Of a DNA stretch of 64,000 nt, positions 24,573-38,204 are shown piece after piece. The notes below the pieces were generated by a model. It was not told the origin of the DNA. It searched no databases and was given only the letters and a program-made list of their open reading frames with translations. Origin of the DNA: Paramecium pentaurelia (lineage: Eukaryota; Ciliophora; Oligohymenophorea; Peniculida; Parameciidae); assembly GCA_905183005.1 (NCBI GenBank), contig CAJJDO010000003.1, forward strand, positions 828,659 through 892,658, given 5' to 3'. Both the position numbers and the translations under genes were made by a program. Every line of letters starts with the position of its first letter. The first letter of the stretch is position 1.

Positions 24573-24702
24573 TTATTATGTAATTGAATAATTTATAGTA
24601 ATCTTTATTTTAAAATTATTAATTTTTTGGTATTTTTGAATTGTAATAGTATTATTTTATTAGATTATTAAAGAAATAATATAAATAATTATATAATTTC
24701 TA

Positions 24703-25299
24703 ATGCAGCAAGAGGAAGAGTAATATTCATGTTTAGAAGAATTCTTTATTGATAGTTGCAGATTTGGGTAAGTATTTATTCATTTTTAGAGATTATGAAG
24801 ATGCAATTGGTTGTTTTGAAGATAATGTTGATTTATTTTGGATTGACATTAATTAAAATAATTGCATTCGTATATTTGATACAATTTAATATAGATATGG
24901 TATCAGCTAATGGTCATTTATCTATTCTTGAATAAATCATCTAGTATTCTAAAAAAATAAATATTGATTTGTATAAATTAATAAATCATTAAAATCAATA
25001 TGGTTGTACTCCTCTACGTAAATATATCAATTTTACATAGATTGGGCTGTATTCAATAATTAATTAGCAATTATTCCAGTATTATTATAGAATGGAGCAG
25101 ATATTAAAATAAAAAACTTAAATGGATTAACATGTATTGAAGAAGCTATATAACTAGATAAAACAGATGTTATAGTAAGTCATTCAATTATTCTTAGGAA
25201 TTATTATCAAAAAATATATCTTTAACAGAAGATTAATAATAGACCTTTAATGAAACGACTGATATAATAGAATAGGAAGAAGAAGATTAGGTTGAATGA
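24703..25299 (+). CDS. Small ankyrin-repeat protein
   Basis: Five exons with introns at 24768-24789, 24870-24894, 25018-25040 and 25175-25197 close in phase to 167 residues. Splicing joins split ankyrin signatures: 'IHMVSANGHLSILEQII' and 'YGCTPLHWAVFNNQLAIIPVLLQNGADIKIKN' (in two blocks) follow the ankyrin helix-turn-helix consensus, so about three repeats are present. The ends are acidic (poly-Glu near both termini). It is likely a small protein-protein adaptor; the partner is unknown. Confidence 0.88.
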
Positions 25300-25476
25300 T
25301 TTGTTTATATTAGTTAATAATAGAAATTTGAACTAATTATAAAATTGTGTTTATTTCATTATCTATTTTAATGTTCTTAACTTCAAAGACATTTATGATA
25401 ACACTAATTCTTTGTATGCTATAATAATTCAGATAGCAGCTATAATTTTTAATTATTAAATAATCAAAAATTAACA

Positions 25477-27613
25477 ATGAGCGTTAAAAAACAATCATAT
25501 GTAGGAAGCACTACAGATAATTCAGAAGCGATGTTTTAAGCAAATTTCACATAGAGAAACATAAGTCTAAACTAAAATTACCCATTGCCTCTTTAAAATC
25601 AATAATTTATTCAATAATAAACATTTCAAAACTAAAGAATTTCATTTGGTTAAGGAGAGATTAGCTAACCATAACAAACAATATAAAAATAAAGATCTGA
25701 TTACAACTTTCAACCTTAATATCCAGTTACTGATTTAAATAATACATTTACAATGTTGCCAAAAGTATTTGAAATGGATTAAGACTTTTTACCTTAGGAA
25801 ATACTATTTCTGTTATCAGAAGAAAATAATCATTTGGATAGATTAAGAAAAAAAGTAGATAGAGAAAAAGAAAAGATAAAAAAAGATATATGTTTTATTA
25901 AGAGTGAGATTTCAAATATGATTGAAGATCTAGGTGTTTAGATGTAATAATTTGTAGATGAACATTATAAACGATATTTGAATGTTTATGCTGCTTTTAA
26001 GGATGAAGTTATTTAATTTAAGAAAACAAAGTTGGAAGCACCACTAAATTTAGTACCTCCACCACCACCAAATAATTTTGGTGATTGTTCTAATGCTAAT
26101 TTAATTAGAGAGTTGGAAGAAATGAAATATTAAAATTATGTTAGTAAAGTTAATGCATACATAAGCAATTTGGCTAAATAAAGAGTTGAATAAATATAAA
26201 TAATATCAAAGGAATTATTATAATTGACAAGTCAAAATAGTGAATTCTATCATTCTGAAGCCACTTTGAGACAATTAAATATTATAAAATAAGAAGTAGA
26301 AGAAAAATTAATAACAAAGTTTGGTGACATGACAGATTACATTTTACCTTTAGATTTTATGGAAAAAAATTAATAGAAATAAATAAATTAAGAAATAAAA
26401 AGTAAACTTAATCTAGAAACTTAATCACTTCCATAATCAGCCATTAAAATAAATCCTTATTTAAATATCCAAGAACCAAAAATAACTCTAAATTTTGAGC
26501 ATTAAATCAATTAATTTAATCAATCATAATAGACAATATAATAGTCTCCTATAATGTAATTATAAAATCATTTTATAAATACTCATACAATATAAGGAAA
26601 AATCACTGAATTATAAGAAATCTAATCATAAGATATTAGACATAATGGAATGATACTTTGTTTTACAAATATTAAAGACAATTTAATTGCTACTGGATCT
26701 AAAGATACTATTATTAATATTTGGGATAATTCTTCTCTAATATCTTAATTGAAAGGTCATACTGATGGAGTATGTACATTAACTATAATTAAAGCTAATA
26801 ATATACCTTTCTTTTTAGCATCTGGAAGTGATAATGGAGATAAATCAATTAAAATTTGGAATTTATCAACTTTAAAAGAACATAATACTTTAGTAGAACA
26901 TTAAGCAGCTGTAGTTGCATTATTATCATTAGATGATGGATCAACTCTTGTTAGTGGATCATATGATAAATCATTATTGATTTGGAATATTGAAAATTAG
27001 AAACCAATTTAAAGATTGATTGGACATACAAATGCTGTAACTTGTTTAACATTAGCTAAAGGAAGATTCATTTCTGGAGGATTAGATTAAAATATTAATG
27101 TATGGAAAATAAATAAAAATTCTTAAGGACAATTTTAATCAGCATAATTGGAAAGATCTATTAAAAATTAAACTTTGGTTTGTGCTTTAAATGTTGTTTA
27201 AATTTAAAATAATGTATAAAAATTTAATATTAATAATTTTAGACTAAAATCATTAGTGGAGGAAAAGATGGTAAGATAAGAGAGTTTGATATTAATACAG
27301 GTGAACTTTTGTAATCATAGTAAGTAACTAATGGACCTATTGTAGAAATGATTATTGCATAAGATTATGTGAATTATTCTATAATCTCTATGTCAAATAA
27401 AGTAATTATATTTAAATTATCCAATAGGATAGAAATTTAGTGATTACAACTTAAGGAGTAAATAAAGTCTTAGATACAAATGATTAAGTATTTGTAGAAT
27501 TTGGATGTGGAGTATATCCAAAAATGGAAGTTGTTGATAAATAAGGATAATTATAGTTAAATATAATCTCATAAAAATAGGATATTTAGAAGATATTTAA
27601 ATATATCATTTGA
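25477..27613 (+). CDS. WD40-repeat protein with N-terminal coiled coil
   Basis: Three exons, 25477-27213, 27243-27401, 27428-27613 (introns 29 and 26 nt), 693 residues. The first 100 residues are Gln/Asn-rich. A long charged coiled coil covers about 110-300 ('RLRKKVDREKEKIKKDICF'), with a proline run (PPPPP) near 200. From about 400 on, WD40 blades are clear ('LIATGSKDTIINIWD', 'LASGSDNGDKSIKIWN', 'LVSGSYDKSLLIWN', 'FISGGLDQNINVWK', 'IISGGKDGKIREFD'), enough for one propeller with the last strand after the second intron. This layout resembles coiled-coil/WD40 scaffold proteins; I cannot assign an orthologue. It is convergent with the next gene, 43 bp between stops. Confidence 0.9.
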
Positions 27614-27656
27614 TTTGAAATATATATATATATATATTAAAAAACTAATTATCTAT

Positions 27657-28214
27657 TCAATTTTTTAGTTATTCTATTAATTAAATTATTTAACTATATA
27701 TCTCTTCTATTTATTATTGTTATTCATTTAAATCTTTTACACATCTTTACTATTAAATGATTTATTAATCTGGATCAACTAATTCAAGTTATTTCTCTTA
27801 TGCTTATCTTAATAATTAAATAAATTAAGTTTTATATTAAAATGGAATATTAATATAAACTGATCCATCATTTCTTATAAAACTTTTTGTATCGTTATTA
27901 TGTTATACACATATTTAACATTTTTATAAACATAACAGAACATTATTTATTATTTATTCTAAACTATCTAATTATTATATTCTTTATTCAAATTTCTTAG
28001 GATCAATCATATCTCCAAATTATTAATCTATAATTTATATTGCTAATTTTTATTTCATCTCTTATATTTTATTTGCATTATTTAATATTGTAATATAATC
28101 AAATTATTGTTTTTCATCTGATTATAATTAATATTTTTTATTTAGAATATTGTAACATATCCCATATGTTATTTATTATTAAGCAACAGTTTATTATGTC
28201 CATGGATTTTTCAT
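27657..28214 (-). CDS. Coiled-coil protein, 185 residues, unknown
   Basis: A single exon on the minus strand, ATG at 28214, TGA at 27657, hidden from ordinary ORF finding because about one codon in six is TAA or TAG. It starts MKNPWTQQ and is predicted mostly helical: 'FDYITILNNANKIQEMKQKL', 'PKKFEQRIQQLDSLEQIINN', 'YKTQFIQLLRQAQEKQLELV', and a Gln-rich final helix. There is no signal peptide or membrane helix. The composition resembles coiled-coil adaptor or nucleoporin helices, but I do not recognise a family. Its start is 88 bp from that of the divergent IQ protein. Confidence 0.75.
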
Positions 28215-28302
28215 TATTATCTATACTTCTTTTAATTTTGAATTTGTTGTTAATAATTCAAATTAATAAATATTAAACTTAATAGTTTTTATTAATATAT
28301 AA

Positions 28303-31300
28303 ATGAAATAAGCCTTATTAAAATTAAGAGACAATAAATTACTTGAAGCACTCTCCTACTTTGAATAGCATAAACCCTTTGAAGAAGCAGCTTAAATACT
28401 TATAAAATACTCCCTCACTTAAGAGTCAAATATTAAAGAATTGATATATAGATGGATTCTTCGTAATACTAATTCACCAAATATCAAATTGGATGTATAT
28501 AACTTATTAGGTAATTCTTCTTTAACTCTAAGGTTGTACTTTGGTAAACAAAGATCAATAAATAGAGATCTTAAACGAAGCTCTAAAATTGACTGTTGCA
28601 CATGAATTAAATCCATCTACAACACTAATTAATTTAACTTGCATCTATTCTAAACTCAAATAACATGAAAAAGCATTACAAATAGCATTACAATCAATTG
28701 AATGTTCAGTTGGTAAATAATTGGTAATTGCATATCATAATGCAGCTATTGAATACAAAGCATTATTATAGAATGAATAAAGCAGAATATTTCATGAAAA
28801 AGCTTATGAATAGAGTGTCTACCTTTTTGGACAATAAGATACTCTTACTCAAAAGTTGAGTAAATATGTAGAAAAATTACCTCCAAAAATAGTGCCTGTT
28901 TAAAATAAATTTAGATTAAGAAGTGCCTCAAGACAAGGGGAAGATGCAAAATCTTTTTACTATAGAAGACCTATAACAATAATTGATTCATATACACAGT
29001 CATTAAATTAATCTATTAATTAATCAGATGATAGCAATTATAGATCAGGTAGTTAAATCAAAGGAAGAAGACAAAAAACTTTAAATTAATCTTTTTAAAC
29101 TTCAAGTAATGACATTGATGAAGAAGAAGGAAGTGTTGTTTCAAAGTAATTATAAAACAAAATTGAAGCATAAAGAAAAATCAGATTAAGATTTTTATAA
29201 TCTATCCATTAATAAAACATCTAACTTTTAGAAAGAAAATTAACTAAAAGAAACAGTTATCATATAAATTTCTCTTAGGAATCAATTTTAAATGTTGAAT
29301 GTTAAGATTAAAGATCGTAAGATTTTATTCATTTTGAAAATTAACAGCCTGATGGATAATATGATTCTATGATACCTTTAAATTAATAAGAAGATCTTAC
29401 TTATGATGATTAAGAATTAATTATTAATTAAATTAGGGGGTTTGAGTCATAAAAGGAAATTACAGCATCATTTGCTAATTAAGAAACATTTGAAAATACA
29501 TTTGAATAAAAGAATAAATAGGGAAAAGCTATATCTAAGATACAAAAGTGGTATCGTAAAAAATAAAAGAATCACTCTGTTAAGTATTATTCAAACAACT
29601 CTAAGATTAAAATATAAGCAGCCATAAAAATATAGAGATTTTATAGAAAAATAACTTAATAAAGATTGATGAAGTTAATGAAAAATAAAAAATATGTAAA
29701 ATACATAAAAATATCAAAATTATCAATTGAAAATGAATATGAATATTGTTTAATAATTGCTAAGAAATTCGAGAATGAAATCTTATATATTATTAATGAA
29801 ATGAAGAATAAAAGATAGAGAAAAAAAGCAAAAATATATAGATAAACCTTTGAATTGGAAATTCTAAATTCAAAGTATCGTGCATTTGATGAATTTTGTT
29901 TAACAATCAATATGTCAAAAAGAATGAATTAAATAGCATATAAATAAGCTCAATAAATAAATTATAAGGAAATTTGCAATTTATTTTATGTTCTTAATAA
30001 TGAACTTAATTTATATGGAGTAACAGATACTTTATTAAATGAATTAATTGATTCAGATATTGATGAAAAAGTTTCAGTATCTTCCCGTAGATAACCAATA
30101 AAATTAACAAAATTAATGAAATTATAGTCTTTGTTAAGAGGATATTTGGCTAGAAAAAAGTAAGAATTAATTAAAAATCAGAAATATAAACATAAGAGAT
30201 TTATAGAAAAGATCTAAGGAGGATATTTTATATTGATTTTTTAATAAGAAAATGTGATTTAATTCTATAATCTTTAATAAAAGTAATTATGTGAGAATGA
30301 GATGATAATTCCTGATTCAGTCATTAAATTTTTTGGTCCAATTAATAGATAAAATTGTAGTGAGATATTTTATGCATAAAATAATAAGATATTTTTTACA
30401 GATGATGCTCAATTTATTATTGATAAAGATATTCGATCAAAAGAGAAGATGGATTTTTCAGCAGTAGAGAAAGCTGCAAAGAAAATTTAAAGAGTATTGA
30501 GATCAAAGATAAAATTCTTTGATTCTTCTATACTCAAATATAAAACTATTACTTTAAAAGCAAAATAATCTTAATTACTGTTTAAAATAAGAAAATCCAT
30601 TTTGTTTGAATAAAAATATCATATAATATTAACTGCATATGGTTAAATTTATTAAGAACATTAAGAATTACTTATTGAAGGAGGAATTATTTAAAAAAAG
30701 TATTCCAATCTTAAAATTGCTTAATGTTGTTAGAGATTATTTTAAGATATATCTATTTCAGATTTTAATCAAGTAAGCAAAATAGTTTTAGATGAAATTG
30801 ATTTTGAATGGAAAAATGATAAACTTCATTTAAAATGTCATAGTTTAGAAGAAGTTTATGGATTTTTGATGGAGAGGTAATAAATATAATTTTAATTTTA
30901 TAGAAATTATTCTTCATTTAAAGAAAGTTTGAAAGATGTTGCTAATAAAGAACCTACATTTTTGGGTAGAAATTACTTGAGCAGAAAAATATATTGTTAA
31001 TAATATTTAAAAAATAGATTTGAAATTGAAGATCGACCAACAATATTTTGTAGAGTGGAAGATCCTTCTATTTATCAAATTACATATATAAAAAATCTTT
31101 ATTTAGAAAGATTAAAGAAGAAATATTAGTAAAAGAAAAAGGAAAGATAAGTTGGAGATAATATTAATCATTATGTTAATTAATATCCATCCATTTAAAA
31201 ATATGAATGGATTCAAGATCCTGATGAATTATATATGGAGATGCTTAATAAAAAGGCGAAATTAGTATAAAGAGGTAATACTGTATATTAATAATAGCAT

Positions 31301-33706
31301 TTAGATTACTAAAATTTAGAGCTATTATACATTAGAAATGTTTGATTAGAAGAAGAAGAAGATTAGCATTGCTTTAATCACAAAAAGTTGTAGTCAAACC
31401 ATATTATTTTGATGAGATTAGGAAACCTCAAGCTTATACAACAATTGAAATTATATAAAGAAGAGGAGAAACTCCTATCTTTTTAAAATCTATTTATATT
31501 GATTCAGTACTATATGAATGGATATTAATACTACCTTATTATGATATTATTGTGACAGTATATACTATTCCAAGATAATTTTATTAAATAAAATACAACG
31601 AATATAAAAATCACTATATGGATATAATTTTATCAGAATCAGTTGAAAAAATACAATAGTATTTTAGTTAACCTATAGAAAAGTTTCATCCATCAGAAAA
31701 AATAGATTTTATTACAGAATTAAGAGAATAATTTAGTAAGAAAGTAATAAGAATTGTAAGATTAAAATTATTCCTTAAAAAAATCAAAGAAACACCTTAA
31801 AGTAAGAAATTCTTAATAAGAACTTTTGTAAATGAATTTTTTGTTTAAATAAATTATTTTTACAATAAGGTTGATTAAAAGATTATTATATTATTATAAA
31901 AAGAGAAACGCAAAAGAAAATATAATTTAGATTTACATTACTTAGATTGTTTATTTGGAAATTAACATGGATTAAGTTATTTAGATAAAGAGTTATTTAT
32001 TAAACTCTTAACTTTAAATGAACCAAAAAGTTATCATAAATATAGAATGTTATTAATGCCAATGATTAATGTTCTTCATCTTTACATTATGATTAATGCA
32101 GAATTAGATTTACAATATTAATATAAGAATTTTGAAATGACTTTAACAGAAGAAATTAATGAAAAATTTTATACATCCTCTTAAGGATTTTACATGATAA
32201 CAAATGAGTCAGACTCAAAACTATTACCAACTATTATATCTTTATAAGCAAGATGGAGATTATGTCAATAATAAAAAAAATATTAATTGATGCTCTTTAG
32301 ATGTACAAGAATGAAAATAAAAATGATGAATAAGAAAGGAAAAGAAGTTTAGAAAACATTTTTAAAGAGAAAAGATATAAGTGATGATAAAGATAGTGAT
32401 ATCATGTATATATGTAGTATTTATCAATCAAAAGATAATTAAGGAGTAAGAGTAAGAGTAGAACTAATATCTTATAAAAGTAAGTAAGAATAAGAATTAT
32501 TTAATTGTTTCACAATAGAACCTCAATCAATATTATTAAATGAATAAATAAGTTAATATGTATTAAAGAATCTATATATAGAAGATAATATATTACTTTT
32601 GAGATAGAATTACACTCAAAAACTTGAAATTCCATAAGAAACTTAATAAAAATAATTAAAATTGATTACTAAGAAACCATCATCTCCAAAACTCATATTT
32701 CATTAGAAAAGATAATATTCTTAAGGTAAATAATTTATATATGATGCAATACACACTGGGGAAATGCCTCAATAATAGAAGATGACTTAAGAGATAAGAA
32801 ATATGATAAAGATTGATATTGATTTAAAGGAATTAAAATCTTAATATCCAGGAGTTAATTATAAGTAATCTAATATCTTATCATAATTATCAGAATAATT
32901 AATAAGTGGATTGAAAGTAGATAAATAAGCAATTATTTCTAAGTCTATTTAAAAGAGAGGAATAAAAATATAAGGAAATTGTTAGAATGAAGAAAAAGGA
33001 AAGGAATTAAATATATCTGAAAGTACAAAATAATAGAGTACTCTATTATCAAGATTTACTTAATTTTACAATAATCTAAGATATATGGTTGTTATTTCAT
33101 TACTTGATATACCAATTGATAGTTATGAGAAATTGGATTCTGTTTATGAACCTTATCATTCTTATATAAATATTACTGCATAAAATTAACTTAATAATAA
33201 AAGAATAATTTGGTAGATGAATTTACAATAAGCAAATAAAATAACAAATTAATAAGATTTAAAAGAAATTGCTCAAACAATTAAATTTAATATATTAGTA
33301 TTAGAAGATAAATTTGTTTATGTAGCTGATTTTGCTATTATTGAATTTGATAATGTACTTATGATTAAAAGGAATACTATGAATGTTATTTAAAGAATGT
33401 TAAAGAATAAGAAATTTAATAGATTAAGAAAACAATTTGAAATTGAAATTAAATAATTAAAAGAGAGTGATAATCAATTTTGGAATAATATGTATTTAAT
33501 ATTAATAAATTAGAATTTATTATGGTATAAATCAATTTTCATCTGAAGACTATTTCATTTGTATTGGAATCGAGAGACGTTAGTATTTATTGTTGGCTTG
33601 GAATATCAAAGATTATCAACGTTATACTTTGACTATGTATAAAAAGAAAGGATTTCAAGAACAATTAGATTAGATAAGGTTTATTAATCAAAATTTGGAA
33701 TTGTGA
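28303..33706 (+). CDS. Very large IQ-motif protein with TPR-like N-terminus
   Basis: Five exons with introns at 28511-28532, 30877-30903, 31275-31297 and 33492-33513 close to 1769 residues. Residues 1-200 read as TPR-like helical pairs ('LNEALKLTVAHELNPSTTLI', 'KALQIALQSIECSVGKQLVI', 'YHNAAIEYKALLQNE'). After a polar linker come IQ motifs ('ISKIQKWYRKKQK', 'IQAAIKIQRFYRKI', 'LQSLLRGYLARKKQ', later 'IIHQKCLIRRRRRL'), implying several calmodulin-type light chains. The rest, about 700-1769, is basic and Lys/Gln-rich without a recognised domain. Proteins of this kind are common in cilia and basal bodies, so a cytoskeletal role is a reasonable inference. The Rab-like gene starts 6 bp after its stop. 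Confidence 0.88.
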
Positions 33707-33712
33707 TTTAAT

Positions 33713-34345
33713 ATGGAATAAAATTATATTAAACTTGTTATAGTTGGTGAAAGCGGAGTAGGAAAAACATAAATTCTAAATTCTTATTGTTTTGGATTGG
33801 CACCCCAAGTAGTAGATGATTTCACAATAGGTTGTGATTATGTACTAAAGAGAGTTCTTTTGAATGGTAAATTCTTAAAATTATAAATATGGGATGTATC
33901 AGGAGCTGAAAGAGAATCTCCTTTAATGAAAATATATTTAAAAGGAGCATTAGGAATTATTTTTGTATTTGATGCAACAAATGAAATGAGTAGATAATAA
34001 TTAGTAAAATGGTAGAATGTAATTTATTAATACGTTGATGAATATAATGGAAGACACATTCCATTCTTGATTGTTTAAAATAAAATGGATTTGATTCAAT
34101 AATATGATGAATAAAATTCACAATAATTTCTTTAATAATTTTGTTAAACATTTGGTTTCTTTGATGGAGTATAATGTTCAGCATATGATAATTAAGGTTT
34201 AAAGAATGTATTTGAAACAATGGTTGATGAAATCATTAGGAGAGATTTAGTTGAATTATAATTGAAAAAAAATGAAAGTAAAATAAGCAAACTTTAAATA
34301 GAAGATAAAGGATTGAAATTAAAATAAAAATCAAGATGTTCATGA
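33713..34345 (+). CDS. Rab-like small GTPase
   Basis: One exon, 210 residues. GTPase motifs: GESGVGKT (P-loop, residues 13-20), 'DDFTIGCDYVLK' for switch I, WDVSGAE for switch II (DxxG present, but Ser replaces Ala and Glu replaces the catalytic Gln position pattern), NKMD for guanine specificity and CSAYD for the last motif. The end is basic and Ser/Lys-rich with a single cysteine as the second-last residue, so ordinary double geranylgeranylation is doubtful. It should act in vesicle or ciliary traffic, as Rabs do. The 6-bp gap to the upstream gene leaves almost no room for its own promoter outside coding sequence. Confidence 0.88.
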
Positions 34346-34390
34346 ATATATAAATACATATATATCTTCAAATTAATAATTTTTATTAAA

Positions 34391-36021
34391 TCATTTACTT
34401 TCAAATACACAGAATGCATTTGATCTAACAGTTTCTACTTTAACTTCTGGTCCTACCATAGTTCTTATATCTCTAATATCATAATAAATCATAGTTGGTC
34501 TTTCTAATCCCAAACCCCATGCAATAACATTTACATCTTCTGGAATACCTAATGGTGCTAGCATTTCAGGTCTAAAAACACCAGAATTACCAATTTCAAC
34601 TTTCTTTTTTAAAATAGGATGATATCCTATAATATTGATAATTAATTACCATAAATCTCCATACTTGGTTCAGTATATGGATTATAAGTTGGTTTAAACC
34701 ACAATTTGTTAATACCTATTTATCTAAAGAATTCTCTGATGATTCCCATTAATTATCCTAATGAAGCATTTTTATCAATCACAACTCCTTCAATTTAATG
34801 AAATTCAGCTAAATGAGTTGCATCTAAAGTTTCATTTCTAAATACTTTATCTATACTAAAGTATTTCTTTGGGAAATAACCTTTCTCCTTATATTATTAT
34901 GCAATTCTATATAACATTTTAGATGAGACAGCTGTTGTATGTGTTCTTAATATATTTTTTCTTGCTTCTTCATGTGACCATTCATATTGATATCCAATAC
35001 TACCTACACCTCCTGTCTAATGCATAGATTTTACTTTATCTCTCAATTAAGTATCTACTTCTTCACTAAGTTCTGGATCATTACAAAAGAATGTATCATG
35101 TGCATCTCTTGCTGGATGTTTTTATGGTTAAAATAAAGCATCAAAATTCCAAAATGATGATTCAACAAATTAATTTGTTGCCATTTCTTCAAATCCTAAT
35201 CCAATTAAAATTTATGAAAACTATTTTCTTACTTTCAAAAGAGGATGTAAATTACCCATTGAAACTAATCATATTAATTTATTTATTACTTTTTTCACCT
35301 TCTGCATTTAAATTAATACTTTTATAATCACAATCTTTCCATTCACCATTTAATAATTATTCTGTTGTTAATGCTGCAAATTATTCTCTAAATTTAGGAC
35401 TGTATTTAACACCCTTCTTTACTTCAAAATATTTTATAGTAGATATGCTAGCTAATTTTCTTTCTATTAATAATTTTGCTTATGGTGATCCTAATTTAAT
35501 TTCATTAAATTATTGTAATTCTTGTTTTATTTTATCAGGCAAATCATTTGCTACTTTATTTATCATTCCTTTTTCCATTTTAATATATCCCATTTTCTTA
35601 GCATTTCCAAAACCTAAATCAAATAATTTCTTTTTTGGATCCTCAGGTTACTTTTCTTTTTTCTCTCCTTATTCTTATTTCTATTTTGGTGCTTGTTCAA
35701 TACCAAATTATTTTTATAAATCTGCCATAGATATTCCACCTTCAGGTACTTTTTAATAAATCTCATATTCACCAGATTATGAATTTAATATAGTATTTCC
35801 TTCTTCTGTCAAAACTAATTAATCTTTTTTTAAACCCTATTTACAAATTATTATTATCTTACTTCAGTAGTGATATAATTAGATGCTTCTAATTATAAAA
35901 GATATCCAACCAATTCTTGATGATTAGTATTAGTTTCTTAAGTAATTTATAAGGAATTTATAGATTCTTTATTTTCTAATAAACTAAGAATTTGATTTGT
36001 ATGATCGTATTTTTAATCCAT
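34391..36021 (-). CDS. Phenylalanyl-tRNA synthetase alpha subunit, cytosolic type
   Basis: Charges tRNA-Phe as part of an alpha2-beta2 enzyme. Four exons (introns 35837-35862, 35265-35289, 34627-34649), 518 residues, the usual length for the eukaryotic subunit. Residues 1-180 carry the winged-helix-type tRNA-binding region. The class II core shows motif 2 'DKVFRNETLDATHLAEFHQI', the phenylalanine-pocket region 'FFRQIGINKLWFKPTYNPYTEPSME' (seen as two blocks), and motif 3 'AWGLGLERPTMI'. An HPARDAHDTFF block is typical of archaeal/eukaryotic alpha subunits. The stop is 45 bp from that of the convergent Rab-like gene. Confidence 0.95.
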
Positions 36022-37269
36022 AATTATTTTATTATTAAATATTATAATACTATGACAATTAAGTTTAAGTGAATACACAAGATATTGTAAATATTACAAA
36101 CAAATCTTTCTATTAAAAATAGATGAATGTATGATATATAAAAAATACATTAAAAGAGAGTTTTGATATTTTTATGCAATGAGATTCAATATATAATTTT
36201 AGATAACTCTATTTATTAATTTATAGAATATATCAAGAATAAATTTGAATTTCAAAAATACTATTGCAATTAAAATGATCAATTCGTTGAATAATATTGC
36301 TATTTAGAATATTAATCTCTAAGTAATCTTAAAAAATAATAAAATACTTTATTTACTTTATAATTAATTAAGAATAGCTTGATTTATGTTTTGAATAAGA
36401 CTAAAAATTATTTATTTAACATAACAATATATAAGAGACAGATTAATTTTATAATAAATATAAATAATAAAAAAAAAATTAGTAATTGAGTTAATTATTA
36501 ATTTTAGAAAATAATAAATAAAAGTTTAACAAAATGAAACAAATCATGAATCAGATTATGATTGACAAATAAATGTAAAAATCTTTTTGAAGATGAATAT
36601 AAAAATGTTAAATTTTCAATTTTAATAAATAAAGTTGAATGAAATCGTTAGAATTTAGTTATAGAATTGATCACAACTATTAATAATTTTACATTTTCAA
36701 ATTATTTAATTAATAAAATTGTAGAATAATATGGGTAATATGAGCAATCTCATATTAAAATGTAAATATTAAAATCTATATCAAATTAACATACTATTTT
36801 ATCTTATTTAATCATTTCTATTATATATTAACATATTACTAAATGTATTAAAATCAAAAAAGAAAATAAGTTAAATGTAGGTTTAATTTTGTGTTTAAAT
36901 AGTTTAGTTATATTAATGATGATTAAATTCATCATAAATATGATATTAATTTATAATATTAATGATGTATAATACTTATGAGATTAAATTGATAAATTGA
37001 TATATTATTCTATATTTATAATTTTAGAATAAATATTCATAAATCTGAAAATAGTGGTTAAATAATATTATTGTTGATTCAAGTTTGTTCATACATCATA
37101 ATTTAGCAAATTTGATTTAAATATATGCAGGTAATTGAAGTGCAATTAAATAATTGAAGATAAAATTTAATAATAGATAATAAATTTTATCATTTGATAG
37201 TGTAAGGAATTATTGTATATATTAATCAAAAAGTAATTTAAATATGTATTATTATTAATAACATATATT
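36022..37269. other. Non-coding spacer
   Basis: About 1.2 kb of extremely A/T-rich DNA between the PheRS gene and a small plus-strand ORF. I saw no coding-like frame or RNA gene. Confidence 0.5.
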
Positions 37270-37590
37270 ATGATAAATGATTTAGATATTAACATGTGTC
37301 CCCTTTCTCCTATAGAATTTCAGACTAATCAGCAACAGCTAATTTCTGAGTAATTCTTGGAATACGAAAATTATTCGAAAAAGTGTAGAGTTAGTTCCCA
37401 ATGTTTACTTTATAAAAAGTACTATTTTTAGAATCATTATAGAAAAATTCGTCATAGGAAGTCTAGACCATCAATTCTTCGTGTAGAAGAGGTTGTTAGG
37501 AATGTGAAGTTATACAATAATTGTTCAAGCCAATAGAATCTTGAGAATCTAGAAATTATCTAAAATAAACCCCTTGTGAAATCTGGTTGA
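37270..37590 (+). CDS. Small unknown protein, 106 residues
   Basis: A single open frame with a composition clearly less A/T-rich than its flanks, which supports coding. It starts MINDLDINMCPLSPIEF, is rich in Asn, Gln and Ser, has a basic centre ('HYRKIRHRKSRPS') and ends 'KPLVKSG'. There is no membrane helix. I do not recognise it; it could be a short regulator or a remnant. Confidence 0.55.
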
Positions 37591-38204
37591 CAAGATTTTG
37601 CTTACTTGATCTATATCTATTACATACTTAATATAGTTTTATATATATAAGATTATAATCTTATTCAAATATTTTTTGATAAGGAATCCAAAAATAATGA
37701 ATTAGATTTTTTTTTAGTTAGTTAAACTCAATATACCCACCTTCCACTTTAACACCATTACTTTAAAAGAATACAAAACATTATCTAAAGAAGAATAAAA
37801 ATTATCATAAAAGTTGTATGATATAAAACTATGAAAATGCCTAATGTTAATTGTTTAAAAATTATATGAAAAAGCTTAAATTAATGAGGTTTTTTTATAG
37901 ATATTTATATACATAATAATGTCCTAAACCGAAAGAATTCAACTACTTATATAATAGAATACACCAATATTAAACAAAGTGAGAATTAACAAAATTACTT
38001 TTGCAAATATCTTGGAATAATTTATGAATAATATGATTTAGATTCATTATTGAATATTAAAAGAACATAAAATAATTAATATTAATTTCCTAACGGAATA
38101 ATCAGAATACATATATATAAAGGGTTAATAATTAAATTCTACTGAATTTTTTAAAAGGTTAGCATTTAAATAACAATTTGTATTATATAACATATTTAGG
38201 TATT
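37591..38204. other. Spacer with no supported gene
   Basis: A/T-rich DNA between the 3' ends of two convergent genes. Short open frames exist but none reads as protein. Confidence 0.45.

Noticed and set aside
27627..27641. TA-repeat as a regulatory or mobile-element mark
   Set aside because: Short (TA)n runs are common in this DNA, and this one lies between two convergent stops; no terminal repeats around it.
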